Assembly (NCBI GenBank): GCA_013360875.1
Contig: JABWAU010000003.1
Span: 1 to 64,000, forward strand
Length of the DNA stretch: 64,000 bases
Source of the DNA: Anaerolineales bacterium
GTDB lineage: Bacteria; Chloroflexota; Anaerolineae; Anaerolineales; Villigracilaceae
Reading direction: 5' to 3'
Below the pieces are notes generated by a model. The model saw nothing but the letters and a program-made list of their open reading frames with translations. It was not told the origin of the DNA and searched no databases. The position numbers and the translations under genes were made by a program. Numbering within the stretch: position 1 is the stretch's first letter; the number at the start of each line of letters is the position of its first letter. Below, in pieces: positions 1-9,047 of this stretch.

Positions 1-972
1 AAACGACGTAAATAATCCCAGTCCCATGATCATATAACCGATCTGACTGATGATATGGAACGACAGTACGCGTCGGAATTCATTCTGTGTTACCGCCCCC
101 AAAACGCCGCTGACCATCGTCAGACTGGCGATGATCAGGATCAGGGTATGGGTGTACCCGACATCCCGAACGAATATCAATGTAAAGACCCGGATGAGGG
201 CGTAGACTCCCACCTTCGTTAGCAACCCGGCGAAGAGCGCGGAAACCGCGACCGGCGGCGTGTGATACGAAGCCGGCAGCCAGAAGAATAACGGAAAGAC
301 CGCGGCTTTGATCCCAAACGCCACCATGAACAACATTGCCAGCGTCGTCACAACACCGTGAGGTTGCGTCGCGGAAATTTTGGAAAATTTATTTGCCAGA
401 TCCGCCATGTTCAACGTGCCCGCCATCCCATACAACAACCCCAGGGCAGACAGGAACATGGCTGACGAGAGCAGGTTGAGGGTCACATATTTGATCGCGC
501 CCTCCATTTGACCCCGCTCGCCGCCCAGCGCCATCAGCACGAACGAAGCCATCAGCATCACCTCGAACCACACGTAAAGATTGAATAGATCACCGGTCAG
601 GAAGGCGCCGCATACCCCCATCAACAGGAAATGGAGCAGGGAATGATACCCAAACTCCTCACGTTTCTCATCCACGCTGGCCAGCGAATACATAGTCACC
701 GCCACAGCGGTGATCCCGGTCAGCAGGACCATGATCGCTCCGAATAGATCGGCTACCAGGGTGATGCCATAAGGCGGGAGCCAGTTCCCCATCTGCGCCG
801 CCTGGATGCCGTCCTGCCGAACGTCAACGAACAGCATCGCCGAAACGCCAAACAACACCCAGGCTCCGAACAGGCTCAAAGCGCGCTGGATATTGCGCGA
901 CCTGCGGAACAGCAGGGTAAGGATGGCTGTAACCATCGGAACGATGATCGGAAGGATGAGCAATACATTCAT
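1..972 (-). CDS. mrpD: Mrp Na+/H+ antiporter subunit D (partial, C-terminus off the left edge)
   Basis: The minus strand reads an open frame of at least 324 residues with no stop before the window edge. The translation starts [14 protein letters not shown] and is almost entirely membrane helices. It carries the NuoN/MrpD-type core: a [17 protein letters not shown] segment, and a K-bearing helix followed by [20 protein letters not shown], the proton-channel signature of the ND2/4/5 family. MrpD is one of the two antiporter-like subunits of the Mrp complex. It begins 22 bp after the mrpC stop, so it is the next gene of the operon; mrpE, F and G would be expected beyond the edge. The family is clear. 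Choosing MrpD over NuoN rests on the flanking MrpA, B and C genes. Confidence 0.93.
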   Translation of the reverse strand, partial: MNVLLILPIIVPMVTAILTLLFRRSRNIQRALSLFGAWVLFGVSAMLFVDVRQDGIQAAQMGNWLPPYGITLVADLFGAIMVLLTGITAVAVTMYSLASVDEKREEFGYHSLLHFLLMGVCGAFLTGDLFNLYVWFEVMLMASFVLMALGGERGQMEGAIKYVTLNLLSSAMFLSALGLLYGMAGTLNMADLANKFSKISATQPHGVVTTLAMLFMVAFGIKAAVFPLFFWLPASYHTPPVAVSALFAGLLTKVGVYALIRVFTLIFVRDVGYTHTLILIIASLTMVSGVLGAVTQNEFRRVLSFHIISQIGYMIMGLGLFTSF

Positions 973-994
973 GGTCGTGAGGGTCGCGGGGACG

Positions 995-1342
995 TCAAGC
1001 GTCCGTGCTTTTCATCTGGTCGAGGTCGTCCGTGCCGACGCTTCGATACGCCCGAAAAGCCAGCGCCAGCGCAAACGCCATCACGCCAAAACTGATGACG
1101 ATGGCGGTGAGGATGAGCGCCTGGGGCAATGGGTCGGCAAAGGGTGGTTCGAGTGTCGTCGCATTCGCGTCAATGACGGGAGGTTGTCCGCGCGTCAATT
1201 TTGCCGCGGTGAAGATCAACAGGTTCGCCGAGTGACCCAGCAACGCCAGCCCGATGAGCAGTTTGACGAGACTGCGCCTCAGGAGCATGTAAATGCTCGC
1301 CGCAAACAATCCGCCAATCACGAATGCCAGGATGATTTCCAT
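995..1342 (-). CDS. mrpC: Mrp Na+/H+ antiporter subunit C
   Basis: A 115-residue membrane protein, the normal MrpC length. It has three helices, including [14 protein letters not shown], the NuoK/MrpC signature, and [24 protein letters not shown] start it at the ATG giving MEIILAFV, two bases after the mrpB stop codon, because the longer open frame upstream is antisense-like low-quality sequence overlapping mrpB. Within the Mrp complex this NuoK-like subunit packs between the antiporter subunits. Its position between mrpB and mrpD confirms the assignment. Confidence 0.94.
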   Translation of the reverse strand: MEIILAFVIGGLFAASIYMLLRRSLVKLLIGLALLGHSANLLIFTAAKLTRGQPPVIDANATTLEPPFADPLPQALILTAIVISFGVMAFALALAFRAYRSVGTDDLDQMKSTDA

Positions 1343-1344
1343 GC

Positions 1345-1761
1345 CTACTCCGCCTCCTCCAATGCAAAGATGATGGACAGCGACACCCCGATCACCACCA
1401 GGTAGACACCCAGATCGAAAAGGACCGGCGTCCCCATTTCCACCGGATCCAGCCCGGGCAGTTGAATGTATCCCCACACCCCGGTGAGGAACGGCTGTCC
1501 CTTCAGCAAGCCAATCGCGCCGCTGGCGAAGGACGTCAACAACCCCACGCCGATCAACAAGCGCGGCTTTACCTGCAATATGCGGCGCGCTTCCGCCGCG
1601 CCAAAGGCGATCGAAAGGAGCGCGAAGGGAGCCGCCGCCACCAGTCCGGCCGCGAACCCTCCGCCCGGCTGGTTGTGTCCGCGCAGGAATAAAAAGACCG
1701 AAAAGATCAAAAGCAACGGCGTAAGATAGCGCGCCGTCGTGCGGAGAATCAGTGAACTCAT
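1345..1761 (-). CDS. mrpB: Mrp Na+/H+ antiporter subunit B
   Basis: A 138-residue protein with four predicted helices and the MnhB-family motif [18 protein letters not shown] near residues 23-40, followed by the Pro-Gly-rich segment before the last helix. It overlaps the end of mrpA by 4 bp (ATGA), so the two are translationally coupled. Length and motif match stand-alone MrpB. The subunit is part of the multi-protein secondary Na+(Li+)/H+ antiporter of the inner membrane that exports sodium and supports pH homeostasis. Confidence 0.95.
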   Translation of the reverse strand: MSSLILRTTARYLTPLLLIFSVFLFLRGHNQPGGGFAAGLVAAAPFALLSIAFGAAEARRILQVKPRLLIGVGLLTSFASGAIGLLKGQPFLTGVWGYIQLPGLDPVEMGTPVLFDLGVYLVVIGVSLSIIFALEEAE

Positions 1762-4067
1762 TCCTCCTCTCCTTCCCTGTTTCTCCCCGCGCCCAGATTC
1801 AGTTTCAATAACGCATACACGCCGATGGCGGCGATGCCCAGCACGGTGATCTCGCCCATCGTGTCAATCCCGCGAAAATCCACAAGGATCACGTTGACGA
1901 CGTTGCGCCCATGCGCCAGCGGCAGGGAGTTCTCGACAAAGTAACTGGAAATGCGCGGGTAAAGTTGAATGCCGACCGCAGAAAGCACCAGCGTGGTCAT
2001 CAACCCGCCTGCCAGCAGGGCGATCAACACATCGCGCAGGCGGGAACGCCGGAGGGTGAGTTGCGCGAAATTCGGAAGGTGATAGAACGCAAGCACGAAC
2101 AGGATGACGGTCAACGATTCGATGAGGAACTGCGTCATCGCCAGGTCGGGCGCGCCGAACAAAAGATAGATCAACGCCACGCCGTACCCGGCAACGCCCA
2201 GCGACGCGACCGCCCCCAGCCGCGACTTCGAGATCGTCGCGAAGAACGCGCCACACAGGATCAAAACCGCCAGCAGCGCTTCATAGAAACGAACGTCCAA
2301 CACATCGAGGGGCCAGTGAAATCCGCCCCGCGTGAACAACGTATATCCCGCCAGTCCCGTGCCCACGAAAACAATGGTAAAAAGATAAAAACGCAGGTAA
2401 CCGCTTTGCAAAAAGCGCGTCTGTCCGCGCGCCACGGCATTGAGCGCATCCAGCGAGCGGTCGTAGAGGAACGCCGGTCCCCATCGCCACGTCAACTTCG
2501 AAAGCACGGATCGGATCGGTTCGCGCGCGGCGAACAATCCCGCGCCGACCACCAATGTCAACATGCTCAGGATGAACGCCGTGTTCACGCCGTGCCACAA
2601 CTTTAGTCTGACGCCGACCGCCTCGCCGATCGCAGCAGAGACAGCCGGACTCACGAGGAAACCGCTTACCGACGCGGGAAAAATGCCGATGAGCAGACTC
2701 AGTCCCGCCAAGGTCAGTGGACCGAGCCACATGCTGAAAGGCGCCTCGTGCGCGGACTTTGGGGTCTGCTTCGGCTTTCCCCAGAACGGTCCCACGCCGA
2801 CAGCCCCGGCGACGAACACGAAGAACAAACCTCCGGCAACCACACATGCCGTCAGCCACGGACCGAATTCGAGCGCGGCTTCGTAGGCCAGTTCCTTCGA
2901 GATGAATCCAAACAACGGAGGCAAGCCCGCCATCGAAAGAGAGGCGATGCCTCCCGCAGTGGCAGTCAATTTCATCTTTGAAAACAATCCGCCCAATTGC
3001 GTAATGTCCCTCGTACCGGTCTCATGATCCAACGCGCCCGCCACGAGAAACAATGCGCCCTTATACAAACCGTGCGCCAGTAACAAAACGATCGCTGCCT
3101 CGAGCGCATGGGACGAACCAAGACCGATCAGCAGGGTCAACATGCCCAATGTGCTTACTGTGGCATACGCCAGCAAACGCTTCAAGTCGGTCTGGATCAA
3201 TGCGAGATACCCACCAACGAGCATCGTCGCCGCGCCCACGCCGCCGACCGCATAGAGCCATAGGTCGGTCCCGTTGAGCACCGGTCCCAGGCGCGCCAAC
3301 AAATAGACTCCGGCTTTGACCATCGTCGCAGAGTGCAGGTACGCGCTGACCGGCGTCGGCGCTTCCATCGCGTTCGGGAGCCAGAAATGAAACGGGAACT
3401 GCGCCGACTTGGTGAACGCGCCCAGCAGGACCAGGATGACCGCCGGAAGATAAAGCGGACTGGCTCGCAATACAGCGCCCTGCGCCAGCAAACCGGAAAG
3501 TTCGAACGTGCCGCCCGCATTGCCAAGAAGCAGCAACCCGGCAAGAAGCGCCAATCCGCCCGAACCGGTCACCAGGAACGCCTGCAACGCGGAGCCCCGC
3601 GCACTCTCACGTTCGTGCTCGTACCCGATGAGCATGTACGAACTGATGCTGGTCAGTTCCCAGAACACGAACAATACAAGGATGTTGTCCGCCAGCGCCA
3701 CGCCGAGCATCGCCCCCATGAAGGCGAGCAGCCACGCATAAAAACGACCGAGGTTGGGATCGCCTTTCAGGTATCCCCCCGCATAAACGACGACCAATGT
3801 CCCGATGCCGCTGATGAGCAGGGCAAAGAGCAAAGCCAGCCCGTCGGCGCGGAACGAAAAGAGGAGTCCGAGTTCTGTTGCCCAGGGATATGAAAAGGTC
3901 GCCGGTTCATTGGCGGCGGCGAGCGGGGTCAGGCTGGCAAAGTAGACGGTGAGCCCGGCAGGCAACAGCGCAAGGATCCATCCCGTCGAGTGTCCCAATC
4001 GCCGCGAAAGGATCGGCGCGAAAAACGCAAGCCCAAAACCGGAAAGAACCGCAATTGCCAGGATCAT
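1758..4067 (-). CDS. mrpA: Mrp Na+/H+ antiporter subunit A
   Basis: A 769-residue multi-spanning protein with about 20 helices. The N-terminal two thirds are NuoL-like: [18 protein letters not shown] near residue 135, and [20 protein letters not shown] near residue 230 as the conserved Lys/Pro channel region. The C-terminal part holds the MrpA-specific extension with the motif [14 protein letters not shown] (DUF4040/MrpB-like). The length is slightly below the usual 780-800 residues. It overlaps both the upstream CBS gene and mrpB by 4 bp, so the operon reads CBS-mrpA-mrpB-mrpC-mrpD. MrpA is the largest subunit and is thought to host one of the ion pathways. Confidence 0.95.
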   Translation of the reverse strand: MILAIAVLSGFGLAFFAPILSRRLGHSTGWILALLPAGLTVYFASLTPLAAANEPATFSYPWATELGLLFSFRADGLALLFALLISGIGTLVVVYAGGYLKGDPNLGRFYAWLLAFMGAMLGVALADNILVLFVFWELTSISSYMLIGYEHERESARGSALQAFLVTGSGGLALLAGLLLLGNAGGTFELSGLLAQGAVLRASPLYLPAVILVLLGAFTKSAQFPFHFWLPNAMEAPTPVSAYLHSATMVKAGVYLLARLGPVLNGTDLWLYAVGGVGAATMLVGGYLALIQTDLKRLLAYATVSTLGMLTLLIGLGSSHALEAAIVLLLAHGLYKGALFLVAGALDHETGTRDITQLGGLFSKMKLTATAGGIASLSMAGLPPLFGFISKELAYEAALEFGPWLTACVVAGGLFFVFVAGAVGVGPFWGKPKQTPKSAHEAPFSMWLGPLTLAGLSLLIGIFPASVSGFLVSPAVSAAIGEAVGVRLKLWHGVNTAFILSMLTLVVGAGLFAAREPIRSVLSKLTWRWGPAFLYDRSLDALNAVARGQTRFLQSGYLRFYLFTIVFVGTGLAGYTLFTRGGFHWPLDVLDVRFYEALLAVLILCGAFFATISKSRLGAVASLGVAGYGVALIYLLFGAPDLAMTQFLIESLTVILFVLAFYHLPNFAQLTLRRSRLRDVLIALLAGGLMTTLVLSAVGIQLYPRISSYFVENSLPLAHGRNVVNVILVDFRGIDTMGEITVLGIAAIGVYALLKLNLGAGRNREGEEE

Positions 4068-4516
4068 TTCTCGTCCCTCGCCAGCAGGCGGATGATGTCG
4101 GTGCGGGTGATGATGCCAGCCAGCCTGCCCTCCCGAAGAACGGGAATGCGCTTGATATTGCGCTGCGCCATGAGCAAAGCCGCGTGACCGACGGTATCGT
4201 CAACGTCCACGCAGACCACGTCTGTCGTCATTACGTCGGCGGCGGTATGGTGACGCGCGCCTTCGTAAATTTCCGCCAAACGCTCCGGGTCCACCCAGCG
4301 TTTGAACAGGGTCGGGATCTTGACGGCGGAGAAGGGCAATCCCTTTTCCTTCAGGAACAGGTCGCTTTCGCAGACGATGCCGATCACCCGGTTCTCGTCG
4401 TCCACCACCGGCAGACCGCCAATGCGATGCTGACTCAACAACCTTGCGACCTCAGCCACGGTCGTATCCGGGCGCACGCTGACCACGTCCCGGTTCATGA
4501 TTTCCTGGGCTTTCAT
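4064..4516 (-). CDS. CBS-domain pair protein leading the mrp operon
   Basis: A 150-residue soluble protein made of two CBS motifs (a Bateman module). The first runs over residues 1-60 ([21 protein letters not shown], then [19 protein letters not shown]). The second runs over residues 90-150 ([16 protein letters not shown], then [25 protein letters not shown]). A short linker separates them. Bateman modules bind adenine nucleotides and often gate transporters. Its stop overlaps the mrpA start by 4 bp, so I infer a regulatory role on the antiporter, perhaps sensing energy charge. No catalytic domain is attached. Confidence 0.88.
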   Translation of the reverse strand: MKAQEIMNRDVVSVRPDTTVAEVARLLSQHRIGGLPVVDDENRVIGIVCESDLFLKEKGLPFSAVKIPTLFKRWVDPERLAEIYEGARHHTAADVMTTDVVCVDVDDTVGHAALLMAQRNIKRIPVLREGRLAGIITRTDIIRLLARDEK

Positions 4517-4670
4517 AGGGAAACTCTCCTTGCTCCATCACGGTCACGCCGACATTCCCTCACGCGTTCCGAATGCCGCCTGTTCAACAAGACAAAAGGT
4601 TCATTGCCGCCAGGTTTGGGCGGGGCAAGTCTGCGCCTGCAATTCTGACTGGTTCAATTGTAACTGGAAA

Positions 4671-5639
4671 TTACTCCCCGCCCGTCACCCCCCTGCGTAC
4701 AACATCCAACGTTTGCAAAGCGGTGAGATTACGCCAGGGCCAGGCGTTCTTCATTCGCATGGGATCGTCGAAGAAGTTGCGGGCAAAGGTCAGGTGGAAA
4801 CCGTCCGGGCTGAGACCGTGATCCGGCAGCGGCTGAACCGCCGCCCAGAAATTCCACAATGGGATATCGTATTCGTAGGCGAGTTGCGCGACGGTCGCGT
4901 TGATGGCATGGTCGCCTTCGAGATTGTCGGCCTTGGTGGCGATGATCGGCACAGCGCCGGTCTCGATGATGCGATCCAACACGCGGCGCATGTACTTGGC
5001 GTATTCCTCTTCGGGCTTCTGCGACCACCACGTCTCCATGCTGACGATCACAACGGACGGACGCCATAAGCGCAGTTCGCAATCGAGAGGCGATTCGTTG
5101 GCGTTGCACACATCCGGGTCGGCGCGCAGAGGCGATATCACCGCCGCGGCGTTGAAGCCTCCCTTCACTGCCACGCTGACCCGTGAGAACGAACCCTGGT
5201 AATAATCAATTGTCGGTTGCAGATAGGCGTATTCCTCACCGAGATTGTATTCCCCGGGTTTCTCGAAGACCGCCAAAAAATATGACGATACGTTCTGGCA
5301 ATCACCGATCACGGAGAAGTGGGTCGGGTCATTGCCCATGATGAGTCCGCTTTGATAGACCTCGCGCATCGCGTCGCTGACGCCGGTCGGCACGGCGGGC
5401 ATTTGCTTCCAGGCGTCTCTTTCGAGGGGAGGCTTGAATGTTGGCGAAGCGGTCGGGATGATGGGAATCGCTGTCGGGGAGGAAAAGGTTGGTTGGGAAG
5501 AAGCAATTGTCGGTGAGCGCGAAGCGAGAGGCGGGGCGTCCGTCGGCTGAACGGACACAATGGGTGTCGAGATTTGCCCGGCAGTGCAGGCTGTCAACAA
5601 AGTCATCGTCAATAAGAGGAAAATCGTTTTTTGTTTCAT
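4671..5639 (-). CDS. SGNH/GDSL-like lipoprotein
   Basis: A 322-residue protein whose N-terminus MKQKTIFLLLTMTLLTACTA is a lipoprotein signal with a lipobox ending in Cys about residue 18. A Ser/Thr/Pro-rich linker follows to about residue 85. The C-terminal domain has VIGDCQN at the position of the SGNH GDS block and SPDGFHLT near the end as the Asp/His block. The nucleophile position reads Cys rather than Ser, which is odd for an active esterase. I start at the ATG with the signal peptide; a longer frame upstream runs antisense to the neighbour. It lies 4 bp after the preceding SGNH gene, so the two are one operon. The role is unknown, possibly a surface-glycan deacylase or acyl-binding protein. 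Confidence 0.7.
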   Translation of the reverse strand: MKQKTIFLLLTMTLLTACTAGQISTPIVSVQPTDAPPLASRSPTIASSQPTFSSPTAIPIIPTASPTFKPPLERDAWKQMPAVPTGVSDAMREVYQSGLIMGNDPTHFSVIGDCQNVSSYFLAVFEKPGEYNLGEEYAYLQPTIDYYQGSFSRVSVAVKGGFNAAAVISPLRADPDVCNANESPLDCELRLWRPSVVIVSMETWWSQKPEEEYAKYMRRVLDRIIETGAVPIIATKADNLEGDHAINATVAQLAYEYDIPLWNFWAAVQPLPDHGLSPDGFHLTFARNFFDDPMRMKNAWPWRNLTALQTLDVVRRGVTGGE

Positions 5640-5643
5640 GGTC

Positions 5644-6744
5644 CTATTTGCAGTGGTTTTGGATCGCCCCGGCGATTTCATCGGCAAGCAGCGATTCGCC
5701 GTAGGGCGTTGGATGAATGGCGCTGTTGGTGAACTCGCTCGCGGGGACGAGGTCCCAAAGATCGAGATATTTCCAATCATTTGCCTTCGCCCTTTCGCCA
5801 AGCAGTTGACGATATTCGTCGTACGCCCGGCGCGGGTAGAAAAAATTATAACGAATATCGCTGTTGAGTCCGTCGCTGATGAGCATCGGCTCGTTGACGA
5901 GGATCGTGTTGGGATGAACGGACATCCCTGCATCCAGCGCATCGAACGCGAGAGACTCGCTCAACGACGTGATGCCGTGGAAATCGCCGCTGGCTTCGAG
6001 ATCAATTTGCGCGCGCTCGTAGTTTTCGGGATAGACCTGGTCAATGCCGGTGGACGCCCACAGCGCGCCGTAGATCTGCAGGCGGACGAGATCGGCAATC
6101 GCCCGCCTCCGACTCACGAACGTCTGCTCCCATTTCGACGGCTCGACCAACGCCGGATCGTTCGCGTCCATGCGCAACTGGTAATTGGCGATCAGTTTTT
6201 CGATGCCTTCCGCATTGTTGGCGACGATGGGCGAGTCGAGTTGCTTGTCGTTTGGAAAGGCTTCGAGTGTGGTGAGCCAGATGATCATATCGGGTTCGTA
6301 TTGCGCCGCCAAATCGAGAATCATCAGGTCTTTCGTCAGTGAAATGGTTGGGTAACCGAGGTTGTAGGCGCGGACGCTTTTATCGCAGGCGGTCAGGGAC
6401 TTCGCATTGAGTTGACCTGCAAGAGTCTGTTCCGGGGTGAGCAGTGTACCCCACACGGATGAGTCACCAATAAGAATCACGCGGTATTCATCCCGCGCCT
6501 TTTCGGTCCCTGAAATGACATGCGAGGCGAACATGGCGTCCAGGTTGTACAGGCTGAGGTTGTACGCTTCGCGCGTCTCGCCGAAGGGAAGCCGCTCGCG
6601 GCCGGGAAAGAGGACGTTGTACAGGGTGATCCTTCCAAGCGATTCGCTCTTCACAAAGATGAACGCAAAGTTGAACAGGACAAATAATGCGCCTGCTTTG
6701 ACGATGACTCTGAAGATGTGGATGGATGGTCTGTTCTGTTCCAT
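5644..6744 (-). CDS. SGNH hydrolase-like membrane-anchored protein
   Basis: About 366 residues, starting at MEQNRPSIHIF. A single N-terminal helix (residues 10-30) anchors a large extracytoplasmic domain. The SGNH family is suggested by LIGDSSVWGTLLTPEQTL about residue 95 (GDS nucleophile block), by an Asn-rich oxyanion region, and by the C-terminal HPTPYGESLLADEIAGAI (catalytic His block). This layout resembles acyl-ester hydrolase or transferase proteins that act on cell-surface polysaccharides, but the substrate is not visible. It is followed after 4 bp by a second SGNH-like lipoprotein, so a paired function is likely. Confidence 0.7.
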   Translation of the reverse strand: MEQNRPSIHIFRVIVKAGALFVLFNFAFIFVKSESLGRITLYNVLFPGRERLPFGETREAYNLSLYNLDAMFASHVISGTEKARDEYRVILIGDSSVWGTLLTPEQTLAGQLNAKSLTACDKSVRAYNLGYPTISLTKDLMILDLAAQYEPDMIIWLTTLEAFPNDKQLDSPIVANNAEGIEKLIANYQLRMDANDPALVEPSKWEQTFVSRRRAIADLVRLQIYGALWASTGIDQVYPENYERAQIDLEASGDFHGITSLSESLAFDALDAGMSVHPNTILVNEPMLISDGLNSDIRYNFFYPRRAYDEYRQLLGERAKANDWKYLDLWDLVPASEFTNSAIHPTPYGESLLADEIAGAIQNHCK

Positions 6745-6790
6745 GGATTTGATTATCTTCCCACTGCCGCCCCCCACTCTGTTTGGTCTC

Positions 6791-7177
6791 TCATCGAAAG
6801 GCCTGCTCGAGATAATTTTCCCCCGCCCTGAGAAACTCCTTCGCCCAGGTCAACATTTCATGGACTTCTTCCTCGGTCAAGTGACTGCCAATCGCATAAT
6901 CGCCAATATTACGTCTGTCCTGCGATTTGATGAGATAATTATGAAATTTCGGGTTTAAGATTTTCGTTTTAGCAAATTCTCTGCCAAAGTTGGCAATGAT
7001 TGCAGAATGACTGGAAAAGGCAAGACCCTTCTCCAACAACAAAGCCTCTGCAATATAGAACATCGCATAATAGGCGCGAGACCCTGCAAAGTCAACTTCG
7101 CCGTCTTTCAGGATTTTCTCGGCTGTTTTTATACTGCGTCTGGCTTTATCAAGCAACTCGCTGACTTCCTGCCTCAT
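6791..7177 (-). CDS. HEPN domain protein (UPF0332 type)
   Basis: A 128-residue all-alpha protein. Landmarks are SRAYYAMFYIAEALLLEKG, typical of HEPN proteins of the COG1895/UPF0332 group, and QDRRNIGDYAIGSHLTEEEV, where the R..xDY motif replaces the RX4-6H motif of HepT RNases. It overlaps the nucleotidyltransferase gene by 4 bp, the usual HEPN/MNT arrangement. Such pairs act as type VII toxin-antitoxin modules (MNT AMPylates the HEPN toxin) or as nucleotide-binding pairs of unknown role. The lack of the canonical RNase motif makes a toxin role less certain. Confidence 0.85.
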   Translation of the reverse strand: MRQEVSELLDKARRSIKTAEKILKDGEVDFAGSRAYYAMFYIAEALLLEKGLAFSSHSAIIANFGREFAKTKILNPKFHNYLIKSQDRRNIGDYAIGSHLTEEEVHEMLTWAKEFLRAGENYLEQAFR

Positions 7178-7494
7178 ACCGTCACTCCATCGCGGCGGAC
7201 GTTGATCAAAAATGGAGAATTCCGCTTTTGATATTCTGCTTTAGAAACAAAAGCGCGCGAAATCACTACGTCATTATCGAGCGAAAGTGATGCAACCTGG
7301 TCGTCTGAACGCTTGAGCATTTCAAGATAATCGAATTCGTCCTTCAAAACCAGTAGAACATCAATGTCCGAATCTTCACGGGCATCGCCTCGCGCCTGTG
7401 AACCGTACAAAATGATGCTATCCACCTGCTCACCATAAATGCGAAACAATTCCCTTTTCAATTTTTTCAGCACCTGCTGGATCTTTGAGGGCAT
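7174..7494 (-). CDS. Minimal nucleotidyltransferase (MNT), HEPN partner
   Basis: A 106-residue protein with the nucleotidyltransferase core IILYGSQARGDAREDSDIDV (GSX10DXD type) at residues 27-46, where the two Asp residues bind metal. The rest is a short alpha/beta domain. The small size matches MntA-like proteins that lack other domains. Upstream of and overlapping the HEPN gene by 4 bp, it would be the antitoxin or modifier of that protein. Function in this organism is inferred from the pair, not seen. Confidence 0.88.
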   Translation of the reverse strand: MPSKIQQVLKKLKRELFRIYGEQVDSIILYGSQARGDAREDSDIDVLLVLKDEFDYLEMLKRSDDQVASLSLDNDVVISRAFVSKAEYQKRNSPFLINVRRDGVTV

Positions 7495-7549
7495 TTCTGG
7501 CTCCTGTCCTTTATCTTACCGTTTTTCCCATCCTTATGCAACTGCTCAA

Positions 7550-8386
7550 TCACCTTCTCACCGACGCGAACCCCAGCCCGTTGGGACCGACGTGGGCGCC
7601 GATGACCGGGGTCACGTTGACCATAAGGATGTCGCGCGGCACGGACTGACTGGCGGATTGCATGAGCGCGTTCAGGAATTCCCTGGCGCGCGGTTCCGCG
7701 CCCGTGTGAAGGATCGCCAGCCGTTCGAGTTCGCCGCCTTCGAGCAGAAAGTTCAACATCCGTTCGTTGGCTTGTTTTGTCGTGCGGACAGCGCCGATGG
7801 CTTTGACCTCGCCATTCGTCAGTTCGATCAGGGGCTTGATATTCAATATGCTTCCGAAGAACGTGATCACGGCAGGGACGCGTCCGCTGCGCCTGAGGTT
7901 TTCCATCGTGTCCAGCGCGGCAAAGACGTGGAGCCGCCTGCGCGTCGATTCGACCGCCTGGAGCGCGGCTTGCAGTCCGTTCTCTGCGGCTTCGGCGGCG
8001 GCGAGGACCTGGAAGCCAAGTCCCAGCGAGAGGAACATGCTGTCCACGATGGTGATTTTGTCCGGGAAGTCCCGCGCCGCCTGCCGGGCGGAGTTGATGA
8101 TGGTGGTCAATGCTCCCGCGGCGTGGATGGAGAGGATGTGGTCACAGCCGCGCGCGAGGAGGGAGTCGTATCGGGAGGAGAAGTCGCCTATCGAGGGCGC
8201 GGCAGTTGTCGGCGGAGTTCGAAGCGAGGGAAGTCGTTTGTAGAAGTCTTCGCGCGAGATGCCGGTCCCATCCGCGTATTCTTTTCCCTCCAAGATCAAA
8301 ATGGAGGGGATGACCTCGAGTTCATATTGTTCGATGAGGTAGATCGGAAGGTCGGACGTGGAATCCGTGACAACGCCGAGTTTCAT
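7550..8386 (-). CDS. DegV family fatty-acid-binding protein (FakB-like)
   Basis: A 278-residue protein with the DegV start KLGVVTDSTSDLPIYLIEQY, the ADGTGISREDFYKRL segment at residues 37-52, and the lipid-contacting blocks SIHAAGALTTIINSARQAA and DSMFLSLGLGFQVLAAAE. DegV/FakB proteins hold a single fatty acid and present it to the kinase FakA, giving acyl-phosphate. The gene overlaps plsY by 4 bp. PlsY uses acyl-phosphate to acylate glycerol-3-phosphate, so the pair makes biochemical sense. No fakA is in the window. Confidence 0.9.
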   Translation of the reverse strand: MKLGVVTDSTSDLPIYLIEQYELEVIPSILILEGKEYADGTGISREDFYKRLPSLRTPPTTAAPSIGDFSSRYDSLLARGCDHILSIHAAGALTTIINSARQAARDFPDKITIVDSMFLSLGLGFQVLAAAEAAENGLQAALQAVESTRRRLHVFAALDTMENLRRSGRVPAVITFFGSILNIKPLIELTNGEVKAIGAVRTTKQANERMLNFLLEGGELERLAILHTGAEPRAREFLNALMQSASQSVPRDILMVNVTPVIGAHVGPNGLGFASVRR

Positions 8387-8988
8387 GGTTTCTCCCGGTC
8401 GAGCCAGAGTTCTCGGTATTTTCGGTTCCAGTCAATGAGGAAACGGAAGGAGATAACGAGACCGCACGCCAGGGCAATCCACAGTTCGACGCCGCGCAGG
8501 TCGAAAAGCCAGAACGCGGGTGCGATGAGGATTCCTGTGAATACGCTGGCACGCGCTCCGTGACGGATGGTGATGGTGAGCAGGAGCAGCAGTCCCAGCC
8601 CGATGACGAACGCGAACCAATTGACCGCGAGAAGCGCGCCGCCGAAGGTCGCCAGCCCCATGCCGCCGCGAAATTGCGCGAAGAGGGGCCAGCAATGACC
8701 GATGACCGCGCAGGCGGCAGTGAGAGGAACGGCGTAGGACAAAATTTCATTTTGTCCCGCATGCAATGCAAGATACGTTGGTATGAATCCCTTTGCCACA
8801 TCCAAAACCAACACCAGCGCGCCCCAACCGAAACCCGCCTGGCGGATCGTATTGGTCGTCGTCGCATGACCCGAACCCGCATCGCGCACGTCCACGCCTT
8901 TGACATGGCGCGTGACCCAGATGGAAAACGGAAGCGAGCCGGAGAGATAACCGAGAATGGGGAAGAGAACCATCGAAAGAACGCCCAT
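8383..8988 (-). CDS. plsY: Glycerol-3-phosphate acyltransferase PlsY
   Basis: A 201-residue integral membrane protein, the normal PlsY length with the chosen ATG (MGVLSMVLFPILGYL). The conserved motifs are visible: YLSGSLPFSIWV (motif 1), DAGSGHATTTNTIRQAG (motif 2, usually GSGNxGATN) and GHCWPLFAQFRGGMGLAT (motif 3, usually GGKGVAT). It transfers an acyl group from acyl-phosphate to glycerol-3-phosphate, the first step of phospholipid synthesis. Motifs 2 and 3 carry small departures (H for N, M for K), which are worth noting. A TATACT box 8 nt upstream of the ATG suggests a leaderless or near-leaderless start. Confidence 0.9.
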   Translation of the reverse strand: MGVLSMVLFPILGYLSGSLPFSIWVTRHVKGVDVRDAGSGHATTTNTIRQAGFGWGALVLVLDVAKGFIPTYLALHAGQNEILSYAVPLTAACAVIGHCWPLFAQFRGGMGLATFGGALLAVNWFAFVIGLGLLLLLTITIRHGARASVFTGILIAPAFWLFDLRGVELWIALACGLVISFRFLIDWNRKYRELWLDREKP

Positions 8989-8996
8989 GAGGCGCG

Positions 8997-9002
8997 AGTA
9001 TA
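8997..9002 (-). promoter_or_regulatory. -10 box of plsY
   Basis: The minus strand reads TATACT with 8 nt to the plsY ATG. No Shine-Dalgarno sequence lies between, so the transcript would start at or very near the start codon. I see no clear -35 box. Confidence 0.45.
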
Positions 9003-9034
9003 ACAGAAGGGAATCGCTTCCTGTACATCTCAAG

Positions 9035-9040
9035 TAAAAT
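9035..9040 (+). promoter_or_regulatory. -10 box of the methyltransferase-GT2 gene
   Basis: TAAAAT lies 7 nt before the ATG at 9048, with no ribosome binding site between them. It is back to back with the plsY -10 box across a 59-bp divergent gap. A leaderless start is inferred. Confidence 0.45.
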
Positions 9041-9047
9041 CGTGGGT

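Noticed and set aside
1911-2606. A plus-strand frame opposite mrpA
   Set aside because: Antisense shadow rich in Gln and Arg, with no membrane or domain features.
7439-8563. A long plus-strand open frame opposite degV and plsY
   Set aside because: Antisense shadow of confirmed genes, with no recognisable domain.
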